Shown: one piece after another, positions 1 to 11,039 of the stretch
Layout of the letters: each line of letters opens with the position of its first letter
Numbering within the stretch: position 1 is the first letter of the stretch
NCBI RefSeq assembly: GCF_030247195.1
Contig: NC_080672.1
Span: 251,153,556 to 251,217,555 of the forward strand
Length of the DNA stretch: 64,000 bases
Direction: 5' to 3'
Source: Topomyia yanbarensis
Taxonomy: Eukaryota > Arthropoda > Insecta > Diptera > Culicidae
Translations under genes and position numbers: made by a program
Notes under the pieces: generated by a model
Seen by the model: the letters and a program-made list of their open reading frames with translations, nothing else
What the model was told of the DNA's origin: nothing
Databases searched by the model: none

Positions 1-3
1 GAT

Positions 4-159
4 CGATTGCTCACTCGATGCGATATCTTGAATCTACTGGTGATTGCAAATTGCGAATGGCTTGTCGAGCTTAATTCTCAGGTTCGATTTGTGTCCTTGT
101 ACTTCGATTACATGGCACAGAACATCAACTTTTCTGCGTATAACTTTAACCGTGCTCAC
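4..159 (+). pseudogene. I-clade LINE ORF2 remnant, segment 1 (before RNase H)
   Basis: Read from base 4, this stretch gives one open frame (RCDILNLLVIANCE..., LYFDYMAQNIN) that aligns residue by residue with the ORF2 of the nearly complete LINE at 26103-32234, just upstream of its RNase H domain. The frame stops at 159, where a foldback element is inserted, and resumes at 1340. The fragment is cut by the window edge, so its 5' part is unknown. Its divergence from the complete copy points to an old, dead insertion of the same family. Confidence 0.85.
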
Positions 160-1339
160 TAGAGTGCCCAAGAAAATAACGAATTTTTGAATACTCAATC
201 GGCCCACCCCTGAGTCGATTCCTAGTCCCATTAGGAGTACTTGCTCTAAATTTGAAGCAAATCGGACAAGTCTAGCTACCGGACCAACGTGCCTGAAGTT
301 TGCATGGGATTCTTCGACAATTTACATGGAGAAAACCCACTAACTCGAATTTTTTTCGCCGCTAGGTGGCACTATATGCATCTTATTATCACTGTAAGTG
401 AAAATAAGAAAAATAATTTAATTGCCTACAACTTTGTCGAAGACTGTTAGTCAATCCGGCTTTGGTAAAAGAAGTTATTAAACTTTTAACGAAGTGATGT
501 CTGAGTCAGTTTTGCATGGGGCCTATGTAGCAGCGCATAGTTGTGGATCGGTACTCGATTACCACCAACTATACATTTTTGTGAGATAATGGTTACATTT
601 AGCTGAATAGTACATTCACAAGAATTGTAGTACATAATACGAGGTATGTTTTGGTTAGAAAATTTTAGTGCCACCTGTAATCAAATAGAGGGCTAACACT
701 AACTTTTCATAGGAGTGAGATAGAATATCGAGATGTTCGGAAGAATTATTTAAAAATGCTTGCTCTACAACTTTGTGGAAGACACCTAATCTCTATCTCT
801 TTCCGTTAAAAAGTTAGTGCTGGCGCCCTCTATTCGGTAAAATGTGGACCTAAACTTTTCTAACCAAAACATGACTCGTATTACTTACTATAAATCTTCC
901 GAACATACTTTTGACCTAAACCTAACCATTATTTCACAAAAAAGTTTTGTTCGTGCTAATCAAGTACTGATCCACAATCATGCACTGCTAGGCCCCATGC
1001 AAAACTGACTCAGACATCACTTCGTTAAAAGTTTAATAACTTCTTTTACCAAAGCCGGATTGACTAGCAGTCTTCAACAAATTTGTAGGCAATTAAATTG
1101 TCTTTCTTATTTTTACTTACAGTGATAATACGATGCATATAGTGCCACCTAGCGGCGAAAATGCGAGTTAGTGGGTTTTCTCCATGTAAATTGTCGAAGA
1201 ATCCCATACAAACTTCAGGCACGTTGGTCCGGTAGCTAGACTTGTCCGATTTGCTTCAAATTTGGTACAAGTACTCCTGGTGGAACTAGGAATCGACTCA
1301 GGCATGGGCCGATAGGGGTCATTTTTTCCTGTCACTCTA
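160..1339. mobile_element. Foldback DNA element, hAT-like, with 8-bp target duplication
   Basis: The 1180-bp insert starts TAGAGTG and ends CACTCTA, flanked on both sides by GTGCTCAC (152-159 and 1340-1347). The two halves are inverted copies along almost the whole length and pair inward to a centre near 750-790. Examples are the block at about 228-520, mirrored at about 990-1305, and the AATAGAGGG block near 683, mirrored near 825. There is no coding capacity. Removing the insert and one duplication restores the LINE frame (NRAHLLDTSDS). An 8-bp duplication fits the hAT superfamily, but the terminal sequence alone does not prove it. Confidence 0.85.
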
Positions 1340-2175
1340 GTGCTCACCTCTTAGATACTTCTGATTCAACTGTATTTTGCGACACATTTATGAAGGAAGA
1401 GATTTGTGGAATCCCGAATTACATTCGTATACAAGTGTTGCTGCCTCATTAAAACTCAGTGATCCTAATTCAATCTACGTTGCAGAACTAGCTGCCATTC
1501 AGCATACCTCTGGGATCATTGACACTTTTTCCACAGACCATTACTTCGTCGTTTCGGACAGTGTCAGCTCCATTGAGGCCCTTCGCGCGGCCAAGCCTGA
1601 AAAGCAATCACCGTGTTTCCTGAGAAAATACGAGAGCATCAGAGTGCTTTTTCTGAAATATTCTAACAGATTTCCTTCGCTTGGGTACCAACACACTGCT
1701 CTATCGCGGGCAATGAGAAGATGCACTCTTTGGCCAAGGTGGGCGCATTACGAAAGACCAATTTGCTTCAATGAATTTTTCAGCAGCTCTCGTCAGCGGT
1801 CGCTCGGTAGCTGGCAAACTTCATAGAGCATCTAGAACGGTGGCTGCATTCCATTAACCCGAAGGTATTGACGAATGCTTGGTTCAAGGGTTTGGATGCG
1901 TGCTGTGATTTTCTTTGTACGATGTCAAGGCTCTTGTCCAACCATTACACGTTTGATGCACATCTTTGTCCTATAGGACTTGCTGAGAGTAATCATTGCG
2001 TTTGTGAGAGTGGTTATCATGACATCGAGCATGTTGTTTACGTATGCGCAGAGTACTGTATTGCTAGGCCAATAGATTCTCTTTGAACCCGAGGTAGATC
2101 ACCCTATGCGTTAGGTCGGGTCGTCCTGGTATGCCGTGACCACCCCTATATTTTTCTTATCTATATTTTTTCAAA
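1340..2175 (+). pseudogene. I-clade LINE ORF2 remnant, segment 2 (RNase H and C-terminus)
   Basis: This continues the fragment at 4-159. It reads LLDTSDSTVFCDTFMKEE, loses about 35 codons at 1432 (including the first RNase H aspartate block), then resumes with SLKLSDPNSIYVAELAAIQ and VSDSVSSIEALRA. The next block, matching the WVPSH/NEKAD region, is frameshifted. From 1868 the C-terminal zinc-like region is readable (MSRLLSNHYTFDAHLCPIG, CVCESGYHDIEHVVYVC). A stop falls at about 2086, and similarity to the complete copy's tail continues to about 2175. The copy is clearly non-functional. Confidence 0.85.
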
Positions 2176-2635
2176 ACTAATAATGTCCAAGTTTAGTACA
2201 CATTCTCTTCTCTCATTCACAGTGTAACCCCCTCAACCTTTCCCTGTAGCTACAATATGGCACGGCTTCACGAGTCTACGATAACTTGATAACCTTTCTT
2301 AATAGCCGTCCAACTAGAATATCGTGACATACCTCCCAAGCAGATGATGATTATCCGAAATATCGCCCTTCTTTTCGCCCAGGTTGGAAACCACTACAAC
2401 CAAGTGTGCATATCCGTCACATCGATCAACCAGCCGACGACAATGGCAATTGTACAAGATGTATCCCATTTCCTACCTTTCTCCTTACTAACGTAAGAGG
2501 GGAGCATACCGCTCCTAAATCCGGCTTTCTCTTCCTTTGCTAAGACGTGCAATCTATTTAAAAAAAAAATAATCGGCCTTGTTAAGCTACTGTATTTGTA
2601 CCTAAATAAACATATTTAGATTTAAAAAAATTGTC
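2176..2635 (+). other. Probable 3' UTR of the I-clade LINE remnant
   Basis: This non-coding stretch follows the ORF2 C-terminus. It contains A-runs near 2562 and ends in an A-rich segment after AATAAACATA near 2605-2630, as expected for a LINE 3' end. No target duplication could be paired because the 5' end lies outside the window. Confidence 0.4.
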
Positions 2636-4594
2636 GAAAATAGCGAACATAATCGATAAAGTAGGGAAATGAGGCTACTCAGCACTATTTCGTTAATTAC
2701 TCGAACTTCAATCCCCATAAATTGGTATCAATATGTTTGCTTAGCTCGCAGCAACCAATATAATAACATAATGACCTGAGAATAGTGAAATATTCTTGTA
2801 AAAACAAAGATGGCACAAATGAGAAGGGAGATGATAGGAATAGAGTGACAATGGCCTCACCGCCCTATTCCACTTACTTTTATGTTATGTTACGTTAAAC
2901 GCTCAATCTGGATTTTTTAGGCAATTATTGCTACTTATTTTAATACTATTCTCGTCGCATTTTACGTTTCTTCGATGTCTTACTAGCTTACGTAATAATC
3001 ACGTGATATCATATTAAAAAATGTTTTGTAAAATATTTTTTTGAAAATGTTGGCTTGCGAAATGGGGTAAAAAATGAAAGCATTTTATTTCTTGCCATGC
3101 CATGATGTTCCCTTAGGTTAACTGATTTACTGGAATATTTATGATGTTCTCCTTGCATGCCACGAATCACTAGACATTGACACAACACAAATAAACCTGC
3201 ACTATTATATCATAGTTAAACCAAACGATCTTCAACCCAGCCTTTTGTGTGTTTCTGATAAAAGCTCAACTCTTTCGTTGCTGTACCTACCCCAAAACGG
3301 CTATAAATTATGCCCGTTCTCGGAAAGTCACATCAATTCGCATAAGTTCGATGAGCCGATGGTCATGTAGCAATGTTGTCCCTCGTGTATCTTCCTTTAT
3401 TGCTTTATGACAAAAAAGTATTCATGTTTTCAGCCAGCTCACGAATGCAAAACTGCTGATTGCTGAATCGACATATTTATTTTATCTGGCTCGCTTTTGG
3501 CATGTTGGCAACAAAACGGCGGGCGACCTCCTGCAACGAACGATCGACATCTTTTGTCATAATTTTCTCAGAGCTGTCCCATGTTTCCCTTCTTTAGGTC
3601 GAATGCAGAATGTCCGCTTGTGTATCGTTTGTAATTTTTGAATTATTGAAATTTGCGAGTCAAAAGAAAAAGCTTTACTTATTGTGCTCGAATGACCAGC
3701 CTCATTCCACAACTTCATCGAACCAGCAATTTTCATATTCTACCGTGCCGTTCAGCATTTGTCAAGATTTATGCCACCGTCGGTTCGCTCTCCATTCATG
3801 CATCCCGAATCAACACACCATGATTGAGTTATTTTTCAGTCTATTCAACTGAACGCTTTTGGTAGAATGAAGATGAAGAAACAACTCCAGGATGGTGATA
3901 ATCTTAATTTTCTCCATCACAAACGGTAGCTCCCTGGGCGCATATAATAACCACCGGAGCTGACAACACACAGTCAAACGATGGTAGAATCAGTGAGGAA
4001 AAATGGCACAACAAGAACATGACAAAAACTTTGTTAATCTTCAATCTGACACAATATTTTCAAGGGATGATTTTACGAGAAAGAAAAATTTTCGCCTTCA
4101 AAGTTATGGCAAACGTTTTGCGTTGGTGCGTTCTGCAAGTTGTAGAACAAAAACAACGAACACATCGAGGATTCAATTTCACGCCACTTTAATTTTTATT
4201 ATAAAAACCCAGGAGGTGCTGACTTTTTGACAACTTTGCGGATCCAAATAGAAAAGCTACCACCTATTATTCACACTGACTTTTGGTATGTATGAAGGGC
4301 AATATGATGGTTTATATCCCACCATTTCACCTTCGTTAGACAAGATGTGATGCCAGGTTTCTTTCCTGTGTGCACTTCTGTTGAAAATATGCTTAATTCT
4401 ACCTTTCCCAGCCAAACAATTCAGATTTTTGTTATCGATTTTTTTAAATTTATTTGTTTTGTCAAGGAGAGTTAGGCTACATAGAATTGTATTACAATGT
4501 TTTCTAACATATACAGTAATGTTTCGGTTATATCACTACACGTTTATATCAATTCTCGTTTATATCACTTTACATTATACATATCAAAATCAGA
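2636..4594. other. Unassigned AT-rich DNA
   Basis: No gene, RNA or clear repeat was recognised. Short open frames (3610-3852, 4003-4230, 4381-4623) have no recognisable domain and composition typical of chance frames in AT-rich DNA. Confidence 0.5.
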
Positions 4595-5205
4595 CAAAGC
4601 GTACTACGTTTTCAACCAGATAGCGAAAAAAAACACTTCTTTTGCGAGTTTTTTTAGAACTTTGCGTAAAGCGAATTTGATTAAAACTTTTGGATATTTT
4701 AGTGCAACGTCTCTAGATAAACATGATTTGCGGTGTGAACTGCCATTCAAAAGCTACTTAACCGATTTCTTTCAAACTGTGCATACATTATCTATATTAA
4801 AAATACCTAACCCCTAAGTTGAGTTTTTGAGATAAGTTTTCAATTAAGGTTTTTTACTCATTGAATGAGTAAAAAAAACCTTAATTGAAAACTTATCTTA
4901 AAAACTCAACGTAGGGGTTAGGTATTTGTAATATAGATTGAGTGTGTAAAGTTTGAAAGAAATCGTTTAAGTAGTTTTTGAATGGCAGTTAACACCGCAA
5001 ATCATATTTTTTTCAGAGACGTTCTACAAAAAACTACGTCACTGAGTCGTTTGTCGATATTTTTGCATAGAATAATTACAGCATGTTATTTAAATGATAC
5101 ACTATAATGTACGAAAGTTTTGATCCAATTTGCTTCACGCAAAGTTCTAGAAAAATTCGCAAAAAAAGTGTTTTTGACGTAGGACTACGTCTTTGCTTTC
5201 GATAT
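4595..5205. repeat. Foldback element centred at 4863
   Basis: Two inverted arms meet at a centre around 4863 (ACTCATTGAATGAGT). The arms pair outward through the AACCTTAATTGAAAACTTATCT block, the TACCTAACCCCTA block, the CTGCCATTCAAAA block and the AACACTT...GCGA block, to an ACGTAGTCCTACGTC-like end. The left arm lacks about 85 bp present in the right arm (about 5027-5112). There is no coding capacity. The outer limits are approximate because the terminal similarity fades. Confidence 0.75.
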
Positions 5206-5531
5206 GGGGGTGCACTTTGCAAATTCAACAAAAATGGTATGTAACGAACAGTAGTCCAATTTTAAACGCTTATAATTCAGCCATCTCACGGCAAAATTTC
5301 AAATTTTTTGCACATATCGCTCAGAAATACTTATAAGAATAGATTCCAATAGATAAACCCAAAAAAATTTAATATCATGGCATTAAAAATTCAAACTATG
5401 TATAACATAGTCAAAATACCCCGCATTTACACACAGAAGGCTGTGCTTCCCTAGTCTGGCACGACAGATTTATGTACCTAACGCGCAACGCTTCCATGAA
5501 TGTCACATCGACTATTTAAAGAACAGATTTG
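5206..5531. other. Unassigned, probably the flank of a repeat
   Basis: No coding signal. The stretch follows directly from the right arm of the foldback and looks like dispersed repeat sequence, but I cannot assign it to a family. Confidence 0.35.
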
Positions 5532-5667
5532 GCTCAGTTGCCTGTTGAACGGCAGGCAGAGCAGAGCACTGCGCTGCGTGCTTTCACAGCCACTGTAGCA
5601 GACTGATAAGTCCGTTACACTGGCTGTGGAGCCACGCTACGCAGTGCAGTTCAACAGGCGACTGAGC
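5532..5667. repeat. Short imperfect inverted repeat
   Basis: The segment begins GCTCAGTTGCCTGTTGAAC and ends with its inverse GTTCAACAGGCGACTGAGC. Inner blocks (ACTGCGCTGCGTG and CACAGCCACTGTA) also pair across a centre near 5600. The arms are imperfect, with one extra block near 5554 in the left arm. It could form a hairpin of about 60 bp; no function can be read from it. Confidence 0.7.
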
Positions 5668-5818
5668 TTGTCCGATCGAACACCATGCTTTCTCTTGTGT
5701 CGTGCTCGTTTCAAGCACACATTTCATGTACAATCTCGAAAGCACTAATTCATATCATCACTAGCGTTGGATCATTTTGCTTAGTGCGTATCTTCCATTC
5801 GTGTACGGATACGATGTA

Positions 5819-5891
5819 AGGGGAAAGAGGGTAACAGTGGAACTATGAAAACAATACGTTTTCATAGTTCCACTGTTACCCTCTTTCCCCT
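5819..5891. repeat. Perfect 34-bp hairpin, 5-nt loop
   Basis: Bases 5819-5852 and 5858-5891 are exact reverse complements, separated only by AATAC. The outer sequence (AGGGGAAAGAGGGTAACAG) resembles the TIR of the TA-flanked element at 6681-7665. It may therefore be two terminal repeats joined head to head after loss of the interior. Confidence 0.85.
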
Positions 5892-6680
5892 ACTGACATA
5901 GCTTTTCGATTCGAGCACTGTACACCGTTCGCTTGGGTTTATTGTTTGAGGTGTATGTGTAGGTATATCCAAGTTGTTGCGTTCACATGCGTGTATGATA
6001 GACATCTGAGTCTCTGAGATTTCGTTGCGCACAGCGAAAACGTTTTTTTCTTTGTATTGTCATCTCCATCACAGGCTAAGGAGACGTAAACTTTCCTAGC
6101 AAAAAATTCACGCGAATTGATCGAAAGCGCAACGAAGGTAAATAATACGTTTCATCAATTTATTGATTCCACGAGATTCATTTCCACTTAACTTATCCCA
6201 CTTTGATTCTCCTAATGCATAGGTACTTCAAAGCCCAGTTATGAATGAATACACTGTTACTCAAAAACCGTTGCAAAAAACACATCTAAGTGTTTTGCTT
6301 CGTTGTATGATTAAGACCACTGCATTCGCCACATTTGTATGTGTACTTTAGGAAAATTACAATAACGTCGAAAGGCTTTTACAATTTTTTCAAGGCTGAG
6401 AATCGCTCATAAAGATTTAAAAAAGGTCCAGGTGCTTCGAATTTCGATCGCATTTTTCTGTCTGCTTTCTTAAAATCTTTTTAAATTAGTTTCATTGGAT
6501 TCGATCGCCTATTATAAATAAAATGACCTGAAGAGCAAGACGGTTTGGTTCAATATGTACCATTCGATGTTGATTGGTTATACGTGAAGTGTACTGCATA
6601 AAGAAATATTTTTGATTAATTATTAATCCAAATGTAACAAGAAATGAAATATTTTTTTGCTGTCCTACGTCTACAGTTCG
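5892..6680. other. Unassigned
   Basis: No coding frame or repeat structure was recognised in this stretch between the hairpin and the TIR element. Confidence 0.4.
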
Positions 6681-7665
6681 TAGGGGACTTGTGGGTAAAA
6701 TGAACAGGGGGGGGGGTAAAATGAACAGGTAGCCAAATCAGGTCAATGTTAGTTAAATTTAGAACAAACTTCACAGAAACGTGACCTGCCAAGTATTCAA
6801 AGGATATTGAAATAATTTCTTTTGATAAAAAGCTTTTGAATGTGAAATAAATATGATGAAAAACAAAATCGGCATTCATGTTTGTCGCTGATGTTAAATT
6901 CGGCATGTAGAATATGAGGTCGTTTGTGGTGAAATTTTAATTTTATTGTGAAAATGGTGTTACATGACAGTAGTTGAACCTCTTGCAGATATTTCACAGC
7001 AATAAGTAGGGATCAGGACAAATCGGTTCAATCGGAAGGGCTGTTAGAAAATAAAATGTCTTAGGGGGTAAAATGAACAGGTTGTAGTGGGGGTAATATG
7101 AATCATCTTGCCGCTCCAAGTACCAAGCCTCAAAAATAATTGCTAAGTTCAAGTTGCTATATCTCCACTGTTCTCCAACAGATCCTTAAATTTTAAACAC
7201 CTATGGATAACCCCAAGTTTGTAGATGTGTTTCCATGTCACAGAATTGTAAATTGGTTAGTATTACATGAAAATTTAATTTTTCCGTGACAAGTTTTTTT
7301 GCCTACAAAATGCCCTGTTTGTATGCAATGCTCATGAGCCGCTGGGACATCAGCATTGCTCGGAAATTGCTTTTCAACGCTAAGCATTGCATACATACAG
7401 AACATTTTGCAGGTCACTAGAAGGTGTTCATTTTACCACCAGCACATGTTCATTTTACCCACACGCTATAAACATGTCTCTTTTTTGGACATGTTTTGAA
7501 ATCAAGAATGTTTGAAAACTTGTGTTTATGTCGAAATATTTTCACCAAATATGTACAAAACATGTCTAACAAGAAACGTATGAGGTGATTGTAGTATCTC
7601 AATCACTTATTAGTTAGAAAATAATGACTTTGCTTAACGTGTTCATTTTACCACCAGTTCCCCTA
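6681..7665. mobile_element. Non-autonomous TIR element, TAGGGGA...TCCCCTA
   Basis: The ends are inverted over about 28 bp. The left end begins TAGGGGACTTGTGGGTAAAA; the right end is the inverse of TAGGGGAACTGGTGGTAAAA. The phrase GGTAAAATGAACAG recurs internally (6691, 6715, 7068) and inverted near 7427-7460. TA at both borders is compatible with a Tc1/mariner-type TA target, but TA cannot be separated from the terminal sequence. No transposase is visible. Confidence 0.65.
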
Positions 7666-7838
7666 CAACCCCATAGGGCTGTCCCTTGTAGTTTTTTTTA
7701 CGCTGAAACCCTTACCCCCCTTAAGCAAATCAATGATGCTTAGTAGTTTCGCTCGAGAATTGGAAAAAGTAAAGTTGATGAACTCGAATTTCGATGTTTT
7801 AGACTGTGTACCATAAAAGAAGAAATTGAAGTTGTTTT

Positions 7839-7894
7839 AGCAAATATTTTCTTAGGAAACGATATTTGAATATTTTCCTAAGAAAATATTTGCT
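7839..7894. repeat. Perfect 21-bp hairpin, 14-nt loop
   Basis: Bases 7839-7859 and 7874-7894 are exact reverse complements (AGCAAATATTTTCTTAGGAAA and its inverse). AT-rich composition makes a chance origin somewhat more likely than for the GC-richer hairpins, but 21 perfect pairs are still notable. Confidence 0.8.
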
Positions 7895-8005
7895 TAGGAA
7901 ACTGGTTACATCCCACAGGTTTCAAATTGCACTCATAACATTGACCCATGCTTTTCACTAAGTGATGCTAAAACTGCTTAAAATACTACTTCCAACCCTG
8001 CAGTT

Positions 8006-8105
8006 TATTTCCCGGGATTCCCAGGATTTTTCCTTTTCCCGGAATACCCGAGTCCAGAAAATTTATTTTTGTTCCCGAAAATTTATTTTTATTCCCGGAA
8101 TTCGG
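8006..8105. repeat. Degenerate TTCCCGG / ATTTATTTTT repeat
   Basis: Variants of TTCCCGGGAT and TTCCCGGAAT recur, separated by AAAATTTATTTTT stretches. This gives a short degenerate tandem tract and no real gene. Confidence 0.5.
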
Positions 8106-8110
8106 CATGC

Positions 8111-9489
8111 CATTTTGGCATTTTTTCTTTTTTGTTACAAAAGATTTATATGTTTTCAAAAGAATTTCCGTAGATAATATCTCGATCTGCACATTTTTGA
8201 AGTCGATAGTACGTTGTCAACTGGTTGAAAGATATTTTGATTTTGAAACCATGTGCAGTTACTGTTACAGGTAACTACTGCATGACAAATTAGAGCAGTT
8301 TGAACATCATTCCGGGATCTTCTTCAAGTACAGTAAGTATACATTCGATGAAAGTGATGAAGCATCACATCACAGATATGATTGTTTCCAACATATCGAG
8401 CTTCTTAATTGAACAAATGTCGAAAGATAGTATCAAAAGTATCATATTGTTTGATTTCAACAAAGCAGAAAAATACGAAAACAATTTTTTGTTGTTCATT
8501 CGACCTTTGTTCGTTTGTGCTACCATAGGATTTTTGGAGATCTCTTCTCTTAACTCTAGAGATAAAAATGTTTCGGACATAGCTAACTGAAATTGGATGT
8601 GCAGGAGTCATTGATCCATTTACCTACTCCATTAGACGGTCCACTACAGTTGACCTGATATTACACTAAGACAATCTTCGAAATAATTGCAATATGCAAT
8701 TAAAATATATTTAACCCTCAAAAAGGCAAGCTTAAATTATGACTCCAAGAAGCATCGCACCTAAGACCCAATGAAATCAAAAACCTCTTTTTTATAGTTT
8801 CAGCAGAGAGAGAATCGAAAGCCCGAAAACGCTCGATCATTCATATTTCAAATTACAAGTTCACTGAAATTAGAGAACTGTAACTAGCCGGGCCTCTGAG
8901 ACCGATTGTCTTTTTGAGGGTTAAAAATTGAATTAAGATGTTACTGTAGTATATGGTTACTGTGTAAATCCGGAACTTGCTGCTAGAACGGTTGAACCCG
9001 AATTTGGGATTTCTACAGACACTTAAGCGACTCTGATGTAAACGCGCCGATAATTTTAACAAAAGCGACTTAATTTTTTACGAAAAAGCGTGTATTCGGT
9101 CTACTACAAGTTTATTGAGGTCCGTCCTCGAGTGATAGATTGATAATAACTCACTGATTTACTCTTGCGTAACCCTTTATACGAAGCCTAGCAGAAACTT
9201 GCACAATTGGAGATTTCAGATGCACAACGGGAGAGCTAACGAACGTGATTTCCTGCTGTTTCGTCTGTAATTTTGCATTATTTCCTATCGTTGCCTGTGC
9301 TATCAATAATCAATCGACTACTAGGGTGGTACTAATATAAATTCAATAGGGTTTTCTTATAACTACTAATTTAACAAATTTTCAATGAATCAAGTATGCG
9401 CCAACAGTCACATTGTTCGATTTTGTGTTATTGTTAACTTCAAGAATGTGACCAGTGTTTAGAATATTTCTTATGTGCTTATGTTATTA
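8111..9489. other. Unassigned
   Basis: No recognisable gene. Overlapping short frames on both strands (8300-8590 plus, 8365-8611 minus) occupy the same bases and carry no recognisable motif. Confidence 0.4.
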
Positions 9490-9680
9490 GTTGGATATGC
9501 TACGTTACTTGTATGAAAAATCTCTACAAAGTATCGTTTTCGGGATTGCAAAATTCTGCTATGTTATTGAGATATAGTTTTACGCTATGATCGTATTGAA
9601 AAATTGTCACTTATTTGCTTTAAACTTCTGTATCTTAGGATTGGTTCAAGTTATATTGGAGTTTTAGATCTTTTTCTAAG
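9490..9680 (+). repeat. Dispersed repeat B, copy 1
   Basis: This segment is similar in order and orientation to 63430-63610. Shared blocks are TTGGATATGCTACGTTACTT (TTAGATATGCCACATTACTT in the other copy), AAAATCTCTACAAAGT, TTGAGATATAG, and TGTATCTTAGGATTGGTTCA followed by AGTTTTAGAT. No ends or target duplication could be defined. Confidence 0.65.
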
Positions 9681-9802
9681 TTAAAATGAGGTCGTCAAAT
9701 GGTGAGATAACATAGTTCTTACTAGTATCCGATATCATGCCTCAACACGAGTCGAAGTCTATTGATAACATTTAATTCTTATGAGAGATGGGCGGGTATG
9801 AT

Positions 9803-9878
9803 ACCCGACCCGACCTGTACCCGTAGGTATCGGGGTGGGTTCGGGTTTTGTTATCACCGGGTACGGGTCGGGTCGGGT
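9803..9878. repeat. GGGTC-rich hairpin
   Basis: The arm at 9803-9823 (ACCCGACCCGACCTGTACCC) pairs with 9858-9878 at 20 of 21 positions. Both arms are built from CGGGT units, so the hairpin looks like an inverted simple repeat. Confidence 0.7.
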
Positions 9879-9927
9879 TTTTTCGAAACATTTCGCAATT
9901 ACTCGTATAAATGTTTTTGACTGATTG

Positions 9928-10855
9928 GGGTGATTGTTCCGAATCGCGGCTTTTTCTAAAAGAGGGTTAATTTCTTTTGGAAATGGTTCTAAATGGCCTA
10001 TTTTATAACAAGCAATGAAAAAAATTCGGGAGGAAAGCTTTAAAGTAGTTTAAACTGGAAAAATAAGTTGTTCCCACTTACCTTTCTAACAATGGCATTG
10101 CTCATGCGAATGTGACGTTAAGGGTGAAGGTAGTGTGATGCGGCTTTGCCGCATAGTCGAGTCCAAGGATTCGAAGCGACGCAAAGCCGCTGAGAAACAG
10201 ACGGACGAGGTGGTTTTGATCTTGCTATCGAAGAGTGCAATCAAACCTGTAATCCACTCGTTTGCCCGGTATACTCAAACATAGGGGCTATCCCTAATTT
10301 AAGTCCGACTGAGCGGCAGCGAAGTCGGACAGCATGACAAAAAGCGATGTGGCGTAGCCACATTAGGCATTAACAATGTTTTATTTAGTAACAATAGGAT
10401 AGTATTTATTAAAAAAAAAAATGTTGTCAGTGCCGAATGTGGCTACGCCACATCGCTTTTTGTCATGCTGTCCGACTGAGCGGCAGCGGGATAGCCCCTA
10501 TGTTTGAATATACCGGGCAAACGAGTGGATTACAGGTTTGATTGCACTCTTCGATAGCAAGATCAAAACCACCTCGTCCGTCTGTTTCTCAGAGGCTTTG
10601 CGCCGCTTCGAATCCTTGGACTCGACTATGCGGCAAAGCCGCATCACACTACCTTCACCTTTAACGTCACTTTCTCATGAGCAATGTCATTGTTAGTAAG
10701 GTAAGTGGGATCAACTTATTTTTTCAGTTTAAACTACTTTAAAGCATTCCCCCCGAATTTTTTTTCATTGCTTGTTATAAAATAGGCCATTTAGAACCAT
10801 TTCCAAAAGAAATTAACCCTCTTTTCGAAAAAGCCGCGATTCGGAACAATTACCC
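9928..10855. mobile_element. Foldback element, 928 bp, TGATTG duplication
   Basis: The ends are GGGTGATTGTTCCGAATCGC on the left and the inverse of GGGTAATTGTTCCGAATCGC on the right. Each is flanked outside by TGATTG (9922-9927 and 10856-10861). The arms pair nearly throughout, down to an AT-rich loop at about 10379-10424. Within each arm sit smaller palindromes, TGCGGCTTTGCCGCA at 10139-10153 and TGTGGCGTAGCCACA at 10348-10362, with inverse partners in the right arm. No coding capacity. The superfamily is unknown. Confidence 0.85.
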
Positions 10856-11039
10856 TGATTGGATTACCTTATGTTGTTGCGGTAGGTTCTTTGCTATAGA
10901 CTCCGAGCTTGTTAATGAGACCTCGCGTTCTGTGTCCTGGATTCTTTTCGAATGCAAGCAAACGATAGCATGATAATTTTTGGGGGCTGCAACTTCAGCG
11001 GGAACACATGGCAATTCCATTCCTCTGGCCACTATCATC

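Noticed and set aside
6616..6997. Small genes at the border of the TIR element
   Set aside because: The frames cross the element end and are Phe/Ile-rich chance frames.
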